From contig JAPKMW010000147.1 of the NCBI GenBank assembly GCA_026645575.1, positions 1 to 19,310 of the forward strand: a DNA stretch of 19,310 nt, in the 5' to 3' direction. Source of the DNA: Caldilineaceae bacterium. GTDB lineage: Bacteria > Chloroflexota > Anaerolineae > Caldilineales > Caldilineaceae. Both the position numbers and the translations under genes were made by a program. The number at the start of each line of letters is the position of its first letter. Position 1 is the stretch's first letter. Shown here piece by piece: positions 1-7,304 of this stretch. A model generated the notes under the pieces. That model was not told the DNA's origin. It did no database searches and saw nothing but the letters and a program-made list of their open reading frames with translations.

Positions 1-68
1 TTTGCGACTTCTCCTTAGAAGTTTACTACCACGGCTACGATAACGCCACTCCCTTCAATTTCGCATAA
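1..68 (+). CDS. 3' end of an upstream gene (partial, unidentified)
   Basis: Reading from base 3, one frame stays open to a TAA at 66-68 and gives about 21 residues, ending in VYYHGYDNATPFNFA. The composition (Tyr, Asp, Asn, Phe; C-ending codons such as TAC, GGC, GCC, TTC) resembles real coding sequence in this window. The other two plus frames stop by base 18 and base 42. The product is not recognisable from so short a tail. Its orientation matches the sugar-related genes that follow, so it may belong to the same locus. A strong hairpin at 114-146 lies between it and the next gene. Confidence 0.4.
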   Translation, partial: CDFSLEVYYHGYDNATPFNFA

Positions 69-113
69 TCGGTTAACCAATATTACCTGCTCGTCACGAT
101 GCTCCGCAGCGTG

Positions 114-146
114 ATGCCGATTGGGCGCGCCGCGCCCAATCGGCAT
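114..146 (+). terminator. Strong GC-rich hairpin, possible terminator or leader structure
   Basis: ATGCCGATTGGGCG (114-127) is perfectly complementary to CGCCCAATCGGCAT (133-146) around a 5-nt loop, a 14-bp stem that can gain one more C-G pair in the loop. It lies 46 nt after the TAA of the partial upstream gene and 34 nt before the SGNH hydrolase ATG. No T-run follows, so it is not a textbook intrinsic terminator. A role in transcript end protection or leader control is equally possible. Confidence 0.5.
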
Positions 147-166
147 TCCACCGGAGACTGGTGGAA
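146..166 (+). promoter_or_regulatory. Second small hairpin just upstream of the SGNH gene
   Basis: TTCCACC (146-152) and GGTGGAA (160-166) form a perfect 7-bp stem with a 7-nt loop. It starts on the last base of the larger hairpin at 114-146, so the two stack in tandem. It ends 14 nt before the ATG at 181 and would take up much of the only purine-rich sequence (GGTGGAACGAG) that could serve as a ribosome binding site. A role in translation control is inference. Confidence 0.35.
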
Positions 167-180
167 CGAGATCATAAATC

Positions 181-807
181 ATGAAAAAACTCTACGTCAT
201 CGGCGACAGCATCTCCATTCAATACGGCCCCTACTTGCAACAGGCATTGCAGGGTGTCATGCACTATGCACGCAAGGAAGGGGAGACAGAAGCGCTGCTC
301 AATCTGGATAACCCCCAAGGCGCCAATGGCGGCGACTCGTCGATGGTGCTGGCCTTTCTGCAAGGGCTGCAACGCCAGGGTGGCATTGACGCCGATCTGC
401 TGCTGGTTAACTGCGGCCTACATGACATCAAAACCAATCCGCAGACCGGCCAGCGGCAGATCGCCATTGACCGCTATGCGGAAAACTTGCGCGCCATCAT
501 TGATCTGGTTGCGACGATGCAACCGTCGTTCATCTGGGTTCGGACGACGCCCTGTGATGAACGCATCCACAACCAACCGCACATGGCTTTCCACCGCTTT
601 GCCGCCGACTGTGACACCTATAATCAGGTTGCCGATGCGATTATGCGCAGCGCCGGCATTCCGATCCTTGACCTCCACACCTTTACCCGCAACCTTGGCC
701 CCGATCTCTACTGTGATCATGTCCATTTTCACGAGCCGGTGCGCGCCCAACAGGCCGCCTTTCTCGCCGGTTGGCTCATGCACTGGCTGCTTGAACCAGG
801 CAGCTAA
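181..807 (+). CDS. SGNH/GDSL-family hydrolase (esterase-like)
   Basis: The 208-residue product matches the SGNH hydrolase fold. Block I is IGDSIS with nucleophile Ser10. A glycine-rich segment (residues 48-54, GANGGDS) fits the block II oxyanion Gly. Block III is VNCGLHD with Asn77. Block V is YCDHVHF with Asp179 and His182 as the Asp/His pair of the triad. There is no signal peptide, so it should be cytoplasmic. Family members remove acyl (often acetyl) groups from sugars or lipids, and the neighbouring sugar transport genes make a carbohydrate esterase plausible. The start ATG at 181 is followed directly by a hydrophobic strand as the fold expects. The ribosome binding site is weak and sits beside two hairpins. 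The substrate cannot be read from the sequence. Confidence 0.85.
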   Translation: MKKLYVIGDSISIQYGPYLQQALQGVMHYARKEGETEALLNLDNPQGANGGDSSMVLAFLQGLQRQGGIDADLLLVNCGLHDIKTNPQTGQRQIAIDRYAENLRAIIDLVATMQPSFIWVRTTPCDERIHNQPHMAFHRFAADCDTYNQVADAIMRSAGIPILDLHTFTRNLGPDLYCDHVHFHEPVRAQQAAFLAGWLMHWLLEPGS

Positions 808-837
808 CCCACGTTTACCTGATCAAAAAAAACGCGT

Positions 838-866
838 TTGACAGCGGTCGGGAGTTGTATTAGACT
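838..866 (+). promoter_or_regulatory. Sigma-70-like promoter ahead of the dioxygenase/ABC operon
   Basis: A consensus -35 box TTGACA (838-843) is followed at exactly 17 nt by TAGACT (861-866), which matches 4 of 6 bases of TATAAT. The pair sits in the 145-nt gap after the SGNH gene and about 110 nt before the first dioxygenase start. The 10-bp palindrome TAGGCGCCTA (883-892) lies 16 nt past the -10, near where an operator could act. This is sequence match only, and a start site is not shown. Confidence 0.5.
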
Positions 867-976
867 GGCGGACATGTGTCACTAGGCGCCTACCGCTTTG
901 GCTGATTGGCGTTCCCTTCAACCATCGTCATTTATCAACTGAACATCATGCGTTGGACACCCAAAGGAAGTTGCTG

Positions 977-1834
977 ATGATCACCGCAGAACAGCGTCAA
1001 TTTTTCGAGGAAAACGGGTACTTACGCTATGGCCGTGTCCTTAGCCTGGCCGAGGTGGAGGAACTGCGCGCCGCCTTAGACCATGTCATTGCCGTGGAAG
1101 CGGCCGGTGGCGACGACTCGGCCATCGAATTTAAGTTTGGTCATCGTCGTGGCGACCAACCAGCCGGCGACCGGCCACGCGTTATCACCCAGTTTGTCAA
1201 CATGTGGAAGCGCGAGCCAAGTTACCGTCGTCTGTTACACCACCCCGTGATTTCGGGTGTCGCGGGGGCGTTGGTAGCTTCACCCCATGTCCGCCTTTGG
1301 CATGATCAGGTCATCTCCAAACCGCCCGGCGATAACGGCCATTTCCACTTTCACCAGGATTTCTACCTCTGGCCGTTGCAAGAGCCACGGATTGTCTCCT
1401 GCTGGCTGGCGCTCGATGATGTCGATGCCGACAACGGCTGTATGCATGTGGTGCCGGGCAGCCATCGCGATCCGCGCTTTGGCCTGGAAGCCTACGCCGC
1501 CGAAATCACCGCTAGAGCCGAGGCCGAAGCCGCCGGTAAAACATTGCCGGAGACGCCACGTCAACAGATGGCGCACGAGCCGGCTTCCATTGGCTTACCG
1601 ATCAAATTGGCTGCTGGTGAGTGTATGTTTCACCACTGTCTCAATTTTCATGCCACGCCGCAAAATATCACAGAGCGCCAACGCCGCGCCCATGTGATGA
1701 TCTTTATGGCGGAAGGGGTGCGGGTGAAGTTGGCGCAATCGCCCCGCCACCCGCTCATTCCTAATTTTGAAGTGGGCGACGGGGAAGCATTGGTGGGTCG
1801 TGACCATCCGGTTTCTGACCCGGCCATGTGGTGA
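977..1834 (+). CDS. Phytanoyl-CoA dioxygenase (PhyH) family Fe(II)/2-oxoglutarate oxygenase, first copy
   Basis: The 285-residue protein belongs to the PhyH family of nonheme iron, 2-oxoglutarate-dependent hydroxylases. The iron site reads H126-x-D128 (in FHFHQDFY), with the distal histidine probably H225 (NFHATPQN). A 2-oxoglutarate-binding Arg is expected among residues 234-237 (ERQRR). The family signature DNGCMHVVPGSH is at 152-163. ATG 977 was chosen because AAAGGAAG (963-970) precedes it at 6 nt; an in-frame TTG at 953 would add 8 residues but has no such site. It is followed closely by a second PhyH gene and a sugar-binding protein gene. The substrate is unknown: a sugar-derived or lipid-like compound imported by the neighbouring transporter is inference. 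Confidence 0.88.
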   Translation: MITAEQRQFFEENGYLRYGRVLSLAEVEELRAALDHVIAVEAAGGDDSAIEFKFGHRRGDQPAGDRPRVITQFVNMWKREPSYRRLLHHPVISGVAGALVASPHVRLWHDQVISKPPGDNGHFHFHQDFYLWPLQEPRIVSCWLALDDVDADNGCMHVVPGSHRDPRFGLEAYAAEITARAEAEAAGKTLPETPRQQMAHEPASIGLPIKLAAGECMFHHCLNFHATPQNITERQRRAHVMIFMAEGVRVKLAQSPRHPLIPNFEVGDGEALVGRDHPVSDPAMW

Positions 1835-1893
1835 CAGCCGTGAATATTGCGTAGATAATGGGTGATTACTCGCCACTGGAAGGAATAAAAAGC

Positions 1894-2721
1894 GTGACAG
1901 AAACAATGTATAGCGGACAAGTTGCACAAAATGAACGTTCGACGTCGGCCAACGATGAAGTCGCAATGGCCGACGCCTTGGCTGCTTGTGGTGTGACCGT
2001 GAACACGTTGACACCCCAGCAGCGCGCCGAACTGGATGAACAAGGCTTTACTGTTTTCCCGAATGTTATCGACGCCGCCTGGTTAGCCGCCCTCCGTGAT
2101 GCCTTTGAGGGGATTACAGCAGCCGAAGGGGAAAACGCCGGCAAAGAAGTGAATCAGGTGCCTGGCATTCGTCGGCTGGCTGATCTGGTGAATAAGGGGA
2201 CCATGTTTGATGGGATCTACACCCATCCCCTCGTCTTGGCGGCGGCGCGACGGGTGATCGGTCGGCCCTTTAAATTGCATTCGATCAACGGCCATGACCC
2301 GCTGCCCGGTCACGGCCAACAGGCGCTCCATCCCGACTGGGGCGGGGCGCGCCCGGATCCGACTGTCTTTCATGTGATGAATTCGCTCTGGCTGCTGGAT
2401 GACATGGGGCCGGACAATGGCGCGACACGCATTGTGCCGGGTAGCCATCGTTGGCCGGGGACGCCGCGCGACCAGATGAGCGATCTCACCGCGCCCCACC
2501 CGCAAGAAATTTATGTATCGGCGCCGGCTGGCTCCGTACTGGTCTTTAACAGCCACGCCTGGCACGGCAGCACCACCAACCACAGCCAGCGCACACGGCG
2601 GGTCTATCACTGCGCCTTTATTGCCCGTGAGCATCCGCAACAGACCCCCCAACGCCAATATTTGCGACCAGAAACGGCGGCCCGCCTCTCCCCGGCGGCT
2701 CGTTATTTGCTGGATGTGTAA
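1894..2721 (+). CDS. Phytanoyl-CoA dioxygenase (PhyH) family oxygenase, second copy
   Basis: A second 2-oxoglutarate/iron oxygenase of about 275 residues, 59 nt after the first. Iron ligands are H146-x-D148 (LHPDWGG) and probably H224 (AWHGSTTN), with an Arg cluster at 233-236 for 2-oxoglutarate. The PhyH signature DNGATRIVPGSH is at 174-185. GTG 1894 is preferred: GGAAGGA (1878-1884) lies 9 nt upstream. An ATG at 1858 is in frame but lacks a ribosome binding site. The N-terminal 35 residues look unstructured. It shares the HxD...H core with the upstream copy but little else, so the two probably act on different positions or substrates and not as a recent duplication. Confidence 0.87.
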   Translation: MTETMYSGQVAQNERSTSANDEVAMADALAACGVTVNTLTPQQRAELDEQGFTVFPNVIDAAWLAALRDAFEGITAAEGENAGKEVNQVPGIRRLADLVNKGTMFDGIYTHPLVLAAARRVIGRPFKLHSINGHDPLPGHGQQALHPDWGGARPDPTVFHVMNSLWLLDDMGPDNGATRIVPGSHRWPGTPRDQMSDLTAPHPQEIYVSAPAGSVLVFNSHAWHGSTTNHSQRTRRVYHCAFIAREHPQQTPQRQYLRPETAARLSPAARYLLDV

Positions 2722-2777
2722 ACCTTCGACTTTGTGTATCGGTTTCAATTTTTTGCATCTGCCAAAGGAGAACTCAA

Positions 2778-4151
2778 ATGCACAGCGGTAGCACACAAAC
2801 GCGTTTCAGTCGTCGTGATTTCTTGCGCATCAGTGGCGCAGCCGGTTTGACCCTCGGTCTGGCAGCCTGTGTGCCGGCGGCCCCTGGTCAACCATCGGCG
2901 GGCAGTGGCGAAGCTGCCGCCCCATCTGGTGAAGGCGTTACTTTGCGCTGGGTCACCAACCACGCCTCGGTGGAGATCCCCAACTTTGAGAAGGTGGCCC
3001 AGAATTTTATGGATGCCAACGCCAATATCAAAGTCGAACTGCTGAATATTCCCGGCGGCGACGAGTATTACAACTCGATCAACACCCAGGGCGTCGGCGG
3101 CAGTCTGCCCGACATCTTCTACACTCGCACCTTTGATGTGGTGCCTTTTGCCAGCAAGGGGTGGACCGTCAACCTGCAACCGATGATCGACCGTGACAAA
3201 GATCTGGTCAAGGTGGAAGATTTCTGGCCCGCCGAAGTGGAGCAGATGACCTACGAAGGCAGCCTCTACGCCCTGCCCTATGACTTTTCCAACATCGGCA
3301 TTGTCTACAACAAGGATCTGCTCGACGAAGCGGGTCTGAGTGTGCCGACCGACGGCAACTGGAATTGGCAGGATCTCTTTGATATGGCCGGTCAACTGGT
3401 GCAAAAAGATGGCGACACCATCACCCGCTGGGGCATGGCCGTCTACCCTTGGTCGTGGGTCTGGATCGGCATCCTCTATGCCAATGGCGGCAAACTCTTT
3501 GCCGATGACAACAAATCCTGCATCATCGACTCGCCGGAAAACCGCGAGACTTTTGAGTTCTTTGTCAAGCAGCGCCAGGCGGGCATCTACCCCGAAGCCG
3601 GTGCGTTACCCCAAGGCGTTGATCCCTTTGCCAGCGGTCTGATCGCTATGGCCTTTGAAGGCTCCTGGGCCACCCAGGGTCGCCGCGAAAGTGTGGGCGA
3701 CAAATTTGTCTTTGATGTCACCTACTTCCCCAATGGCACGACCGGCAAGCGCGCCATCTCCGCCGCCGGTGGCGCCTGGGGCATCGGCTCCAATTCAGCC
3801 GCCGTCGAAGAAGCCTGGCAATTCAATGTCCACCTGACCAGCACCGAATCGACCAACATCTTGATCTCCGAGCCGGTGCGCAGCATCCCCGGTCGCCAAT
3901 CGTCGGTGCCGGCGTGGAACGAAGCTGCCGGCCGTGATGACCTGCCCCCCGCCAATGTCGAAATCTTTGGCGAACAGATGAAGGATGCCTGGGCGCAACC
4001 CTTCCCCGCCTTCTGGAAAGACTTCGACGTGGCCTGGGCCAACCGCATTGTTCCGCTGCTCAACGGCGGCGAAGCCGAAAGCAACGTCGCCGATGTCCTG
4101 GCCCAGTTCCAGGAAGAGGTGAACGGGATTATTGCGCAGTCGGGCGCGTAG
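2778..4151 (+). CDS. ABC sugar transporter solute-binding lipoprotein (family 1, CUT1 type)
   Basis: The 457-residue protein has a Tat-like twin Arg motif (FSRRDFL, R12-R13), a hydrophobic stretch, and a lipobox LAAC with Cys31 as the likely lipidated residue. It should therefore be exported folded and anchored outside the membrane. A low-complexity Ala/Pro/Gly/Ser linker follows (32-53). The mature part has the family 1 layout, including DIFYTRT near 112-118, an ALPYDFSNIGIVYNK segment, a VYPWSW region, and AMAFEGSWAT lining the ligand cleft. AAAGGAG (2764-2770) precedes the ATG at 7 nt. It is the substrate capture component for the permeases at 5400 and 6338. The ligand is most likely an oligosaccharide or sugar derivative, and its identity is not visible. 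Confidence 0.93.
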   Translation: MHSGSTQTRFSRRDFLRISGAAGLTLGLAACVPAAPGQPSAGSGEAAAPSGEGVTLRWVTNHASVEIPNFEKVAQNFMDANANIKVELLNIPGGDEYYNSINTQGVGGSLPDIFYTRTFDVVPFASKGWTVNLQPMIDRDKDLVKVEDFWPAEVEQMTYEGSLYALPYDFSNIGIVYNKDLLDEAGLSVPTDGNWNWQDLFDMAGQLVQKDGDTITRWGMAVYPWSWVWIGILYANGGKLFADDNKSCIIDSPENRETFEFFVKQRQAGIYPEAGALPQGVDPFASGLIAMAFEGSWATQGRRESVGDKFVFDVTYFPNGTTGKRAISAAGGAWGIGSNSAAVEEAWQFNVHLTSTESTNILISEPVRSIPGRQSSVPAWNEAAGRDDLPPANVEIFGEQMKDAWAQPFPAFWKDFDVAWANRIVPLLNGGEAESNVADVLAQFQEEVNGIIAQSGA

Positions 4152-4160
4152 GATGACAGG

Positions 4161-4196
4161 GTGACAAGGTGAGGGGGTGACAAGGTGAGGGGGTGA
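4161..4196 (+). repeat. 16-nt tandem repeat (GACAAGGTGAGGGGGT-type), two full copies
   Basis: GTGACAAGGTGAGGGG occurs at 4161-4176 and again at 4177-4192, followed by a partial GTGA. The array starts 10 nt after the binding-protein stop codon. A related array with the same 16-nt period sits at 6302-6333. The unit length is not a multiple of three, which fits an intergenic element. Confidence 0.85.
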
Positions 4197-4229
4197 ACTC
4201 GACGATCCTGTCATCCTGTCACCTTGTCA
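4178..4229 (+). repeat. Inverted repeat/hairpin between binding-protein and WbsX-like genes
   Basis: TGACAAGGTGA at 4178-4188 (also present at 4162-4172) is the exact reverse complement of TCACCTTGTCA at 4219-4229. An 11-bp stem can form with either copy. The neighbouring CCTGTCATCCTGTCACC also mirrors GGATGACAGGGTGAC near 4151-4165, giving alternative pairings. There is no T-run. By position it could end part of the transcripts or protect the 3' end of the binding-protein mRNA, as the repeat between malE and malF is known to do in Escherichia coli. That parallel is inference. Confidence 0.6.
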
Positions 4230-4246
4230 AATAACCGGGGTTTACC

Positions 4247-5386
4247 ATGCACAAAGAATACACAGTCGCTTGCTACTACTTCCCCAACTATCATGTCGAT
4301 CCGCGCAATGAGGCGGCGCATGGGTCGGGATGGACGGAGTGGGCGTTGGTGAAACATGCGTTGCCGCGCTTTGCGGGGCATCGCCAGCCGTTGGTTCCGA
4401 CTTGGGGCTATGGCGATGAGGCGGAACCAACGGTGATGGCGCAGAAGATTGACGCAGCGGCCGATCATGGGATCGACGCCTTTATCTTTGATTGGTATTG
4501 GTACGATGATGGGCCTTTTTTGCAACGGGCGCTGGAAGAGGGCTTCTTGGGCGCACCCAACAACGGGCGATTAAAATTCAGCCTCATGTGGGCCAACCAT
4601 GATTGGGTGGACATTATGCCAGCCAAGATCACGGCAACCCTGGCCCAAGGGCGCACCCTGTACCCCGGCGCGGTGACGCGGGCAACGTGGGATACAGTGG
4701 CCGACTATATCATCGCACGCTACTTTCGCCATCCTGCCTATTGGTTGCTTGACGGTTGTCCCTATTTCTCAATTTACGACCTGACCACGTTAATGAATGG
4801 TTTAGGCGGGGTGGCGGCGACACGTGACGCCATTGCCTCGCTGCGCGCCAAGGTCAAGCAGGCCGGTTTTCCCGATCTGCATCTGAACGCTGTGGTTTGG
4901 AGCGTCAAATTGTTGCCTGGTGAGCAGATCCTCAAAGATCCGGCGGAACTGCTGCACACCCTCGGCTTTGATAGTATCACCTCCTATGTCTGGGTGCATC
5001 ATGACGCGCTGCAAGAATTTCCCCAGACCGACTACCAACAGGCGCGTGACCGCTACTTGGCCTATTGGGATGAAGCCGTCCACACTTTTGATCTGCCCTA
5101 CTTCCCCAATGTGACGATGGGATGGGACCCCAGCCCGCGCACGGTGCAATCGGATGTGTATATCAATGCCGGTTATCCCTTTACGCCGATTTTGGCCGAT
5201 AACAGCCCGGCCCACTTTCAGACAGCACTGGCCATGGTCAAAGCCCGGTTGGCTCAACAGCCTGATCAGCCTAAAATTGTGACGATCAACGCCTGGAATG
5301 AGTGGACGGAAGGCAGTTATTTGGAGCCGGATACCGTACAGGGGTTGGGCTATCTGACGGCGATTCGGGCGATCTTTGGCGGATAG
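4247..5386 (+). CDS. WbsX/GH99-like glycan-active protein
   Basis: The 379-residue protein matches the glycosyltransferase WbsX-like family, related in fold to GH99-type alpha-mannan hydrolases. It opens with ACYYFPNYHVDPRNE and GWTEWALVKHA (residues 9-37). In the middle are FIFDWYWYDDGPFL (79-92) and MWANHDW (114-120), and it ends with the signature NAWNEWTEGSYLEPD (348-362). It has no signal peptide or membrane helix, so it should be cytoplasmic. The family name comes from O-antigen clusters. Here it sits between a sugar-binding protein and two sugar permeases, with no other glycosyltransferase nearby, so a hydrolytic role on an imported glycan is more likely. A weak GGGG precedes the ATG at 6 nt. 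Its TAG overlaps the ribosome binding site of the next gene, which indicates coupling. Confidence 0.85.
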   Translation: MHKEYTVACYYFPNYHVDPRNEAAHGSGWTEWALVKHALPRFAGHRQPLVPTWGYGDEAEPTVMAQKIDAAADHGIDAFIFDWYWYDDGPFLQRALEEGFLGAPNNGRLKFSLMWANHDWVDIMPAKITATLAQGRTLYPGAVTRATWDTVADYIIARYFRHPAYWLLDGCPYFSIYDLTTLMNGLGGVAATRDAIASLRAKVKQAGFPDLHLNAVVWSVKLLPGEQILKDPAELLHTLGFDSITSYVWVHHDALQEFPQTDYQQARDRYLAYWDEAVHTFDLPYFPNVTMGWDPSPRTVQSDVYINAGYPFTPILADNSPAHFQTALAMVKARLAQQPDQPKIVTINAWNEWTEGSYLEPDTVQGLGYLTAIRAIFGG

Positions 5387-5399
5387 GAGGAGAGGGCAG

Positions 5400-6311
5400 A
5401 TGGCTCTACCACGCACCAAGCTGGCCCGGCGCGAAGCGCTGGAAGGCTATATTTTTCTACTACCCTGGGTGATCGGCTTTCTGGCCTTTCACTTTGGGCC
5501 GCTCTTGGCCTCGCTCTACCTGGGCTTTACCAACTATCGCGGCGCTGGTTCTCCCACCTGGATCGGGCTGGAAAACTTCCAACGTATGTTTACCGAAGAC
5601 CCCCTCTTCTGGCAGTCGCTCAAGGTGACGGTGTTGTACGCCGTCGGTTTTTTGCCGGTGGGGCTGGTGGTGGGCTTTGGCATTGCGCTGCTTATGAACC
5701 AGAAAGTTTGGGGTATCAGCGTCTTCCGCACCATCTACTATCTGCCTTCGGTGATGACCGGCGTGGCTGTGGCGATTCTCTGGCAATTTGTCTTTCATCG
5801 CGAATATGGCGTGTTGAATAGCATCTTGCGTCTCTTTGGGGCTGAACCGATTGCCTGGCTCAATAACTCGCAGTGGGTGCTGGTCGCCTTTATCATCATG
5901 GGGCTATGGGGTGTGGGCGGCGGCATGATTGTCTACCTCTCCGGTTTACAGTCGATTCCGACGGAATTGTACGAAGCCGCCGCCATTGATGGCGCAAATC
6001 GCTGGCGCCGCTTCTGGGCGATTACGATTCCCATGATGACGCCGACCATTTTCTTTAACCTGGTGACGGGGCTGATTGCTACCTTCCAAATTTTCACCAC
6101 GGCCTACATTATGACCCAGGGTGGCCCCAACTATGGCACCTACTTCTTTAGCCTGAATATCTACTACACTACCTTCCGTTCGTTGCGGTTGGGCTATGCG
6201 TCGGCGTTGGCGTGGATGCTCTTTGTCTTGATTCTGGTGTTGACGCTGCTGGTCTTTAGCACGGCGCGGCGGTGGGTTTTCTACGCGGGCGAGAAGACAG
6301 AGACAAGGTGA
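5400..6311 (+). CDS. Sugar ABC transporter permease, MalF/UgpA type
   Basis: This 303-residue integral membrane protein has about six hydrophobic segments and the ABC permease signature loop at 190-211 (ELYEAAAIDGANRWRRFWAI), the EAA motif that docks on the ATPase. The N-terminal ARREALEGYIFLLPW is typical of the first CUT1 permease. ATG 5400 was chosen because AGGAGG (5385-5390) precedes it at 9 nt; an upstream in-frame TTG at 5376 would place that site inside the gene. The site overlaps the TAG of the WbsX-like gene, so translation is probably coupled. Its last codons and stop (6302-6311) lie inside a 16-nt repeat unit. It pairs with the next permease. Confidence 0.93.
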   Translation: MALPRTKLARREALEGYIFLLPWVIGFLAFHFGPLLASLYLGFTNYRGAGSPTWIGLENFQRMFTEDPLFWQSLKVTVLYAVGFLPVGLVVGFGIALLMNQKVWGISVFRTIYYLPSVMTGVAVAILWQFVFHREYGVLNSILRLFGAEPIAWLNNSQWVLVAFIIMGLWGVGGGMIVYLSGLQSIPTELYEAAAIDGANRWRRFWAITIPMMTPTIFFNLVTGLIATFQIFTTAYIMTQGGPNYGTYFFSLNIYYTTFRSLRLGYASALAWMLFVLILVLTLLVFSTARRWVFYAGEKTETR

Positions 6312-6333
6312 CTGGGTGACAAGGTGATTGGGT
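6302..6333 (+). repeat. 16-nt tandem repeat at the permease-permease junction
   Basis: GACAAGGTGACTGGGT (6302-6317) is followed by GACAAGGTGATTGGGT (6318-6333), 15 of 16 bases identical. The units agree with the 4163-4194 array at 14 of 16 positions (consensus GACAAGGTGAnnGGGT). The first copy contains the stop codon of the upstream permease. The second contains AAGGTG (6321-6326), the only visible ribosome binding site for the downstream permease. Confidence 0.85.
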
Positions 6334-6337
6334 GATT

Positions 6338-7246
6338 ATGAGCGATGTAACGATTTCTCAGCAGAAAGCAAGGCTCGTGCAAGACCAAAAGACGATGCGC
6401 AAACGCGGGTGGGGGATGCGGCGCGGGCGGGTGATGGAACTGGCCCTAAGCTATGCGACCCTACTGGCAGGGACGGCGGTGTTGATGATCCCCTTTTTCT
6501 GGATGTTGAGTACTAGTCTGAAGCCGCTGGATGAGGTCTATGTCTATCCGATCATCTGGATTCCCAGTGAATTGGTTTGGTCGAACTACACGGATGTTTT
6601 TAAGAATGTGCCGTTTGGCCGTTATCTCTATAACAGTGTCTACATCTCCGTCTTTGCCATTATCGGCAATCTGTTGGGCAGTTCGCTGGCGGCCTTTAGC
6701 TTTGCTCGGTTGCGCTATCCGGGGAAGAACTTTCTCTTTGTGGTGATGCTGAGTACACTCATGGTGCCGGCTTGGGTGACGATGATCCCGCACTTTATTC
6801 TCTTCAAGTGGTTGGGCTGGCTGGACACTTATCTGCCCATACTGGTGCCGGCCTTCTTTGCCAACCCGTTTTATACCTTCTTGTTGCGACAGTTCTTCCT
6901 CGGCATCCCGGTGGAGATGGAAGACGCCGCCCGCATTGATGGCTGCACCTCGCTCGGCATCTTCTGGCGCATCTTTTTGCCCCTCTCCAAACCGGCGTTG
7001 GCGACTGTCGCCATCTTTTCCTTCTTCTACTACTGGAATGACCTGCTCTATCCGCTCATTTATCTACAAAGCCAGGCCAAGTTCCCTGTGCCGATGGGGA
7101 TTGCCACGTTTCGTGGGGAGCAATATGCCAACTTTGCCCTGATGATGGCGGCGGCGACAATGGCGCTGCTGCCGTTGATTGTGGTCTTTTTCTTTGCCCA
7201 GCGGCTCTTTATTCAAGGGGTTGTTATTACGGGTGTAAAGGGATAA
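6338..7246 (+). CDS. Sugar ABC transporter permease, MalG/UgpE type
   Basis: The second permease is 302 residues with about six membrane segments. It has the usual CUT1 second-permease features: a basic N-terminus (residues 17-31), IPFFWMLSTSLKP early (51-63), and the EAA loop near 193-217 (EMEDAARIDGCTSLGIFWRI). The ending GVVITGVKG is common in the MalG subfamily. ATG 6338 lies 11 nt after AAGGTG inside the tandem repeat. A GTG at 6332 (5 nt spacing) is possible and would add two residues. It completes a binding protein plus two permease set. No ATPase gene follows, as is common where one MsmK-like ATPase serves several transporters. Confidence 0.92.
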   Translation: MSDVTISQQKARLVQDQKTMRKRGWGMRRGRVMELALSYATLLAGTAVLMIPFFWMLSTSLKPLDEVYVYPIIWIPSELVWSNYTDVFKNVPFGRYLYNSVYISVFAIIGNLLGSSLAAFSFARLRYPGKNFLFVVMLSTLMVPAWVTMIPHFILFKWLGWLDTYLPILVPAFFANPFYTFLLRQFFLGIPVEMEDAARIDGCTSLGIFWRIFLPLSKPALATVAIFSFFYYWNDLLYPLIYLQSQAKFPVPMGIATFRGEQYANFALMMAAATMALLPLIVVFFFAQRLFIQGVVITGVKG

Positions 7247-7304
7247 CTCTACTTTGGCTTACGGCCACACCAACTGTCAACCTTGCTCACGCCCCATCCA
7301 ATTC

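Noticed and set aside
254..841. Open frame of 195 codons overlapping the SGNH gene
   Set aside because: It is a +1 shadow of the hydrolase frame, rich in Arg, Pro and Thr, with no motif.
2083..2796. Open frame of 237 codons on the minus strand
   Set aside because: It lies wholly opposite the second PhyH gene, whose iron-site motifs are intact. Its product shows no recognisable domain.
4161..4229. CRISPR-like array
   Set aside because: Repeats are 16 nt and directly adjacent with no unique spacers, and no cas genes are present.
4247..5386. Reading the WbsX-like gene as part of an O-antigen cluster
   Set aside because: There are no other glycosyltransferases, flippase or nucleotide-sugar genes nearby; the neighbours are uptake genes.
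4802..5419. Open frame of 205 codons on the minus strand
   Set aside because: It is antisense to the WbsX-like gene, which carries clear family motifs; the frame follows from codon bias in the real gene.
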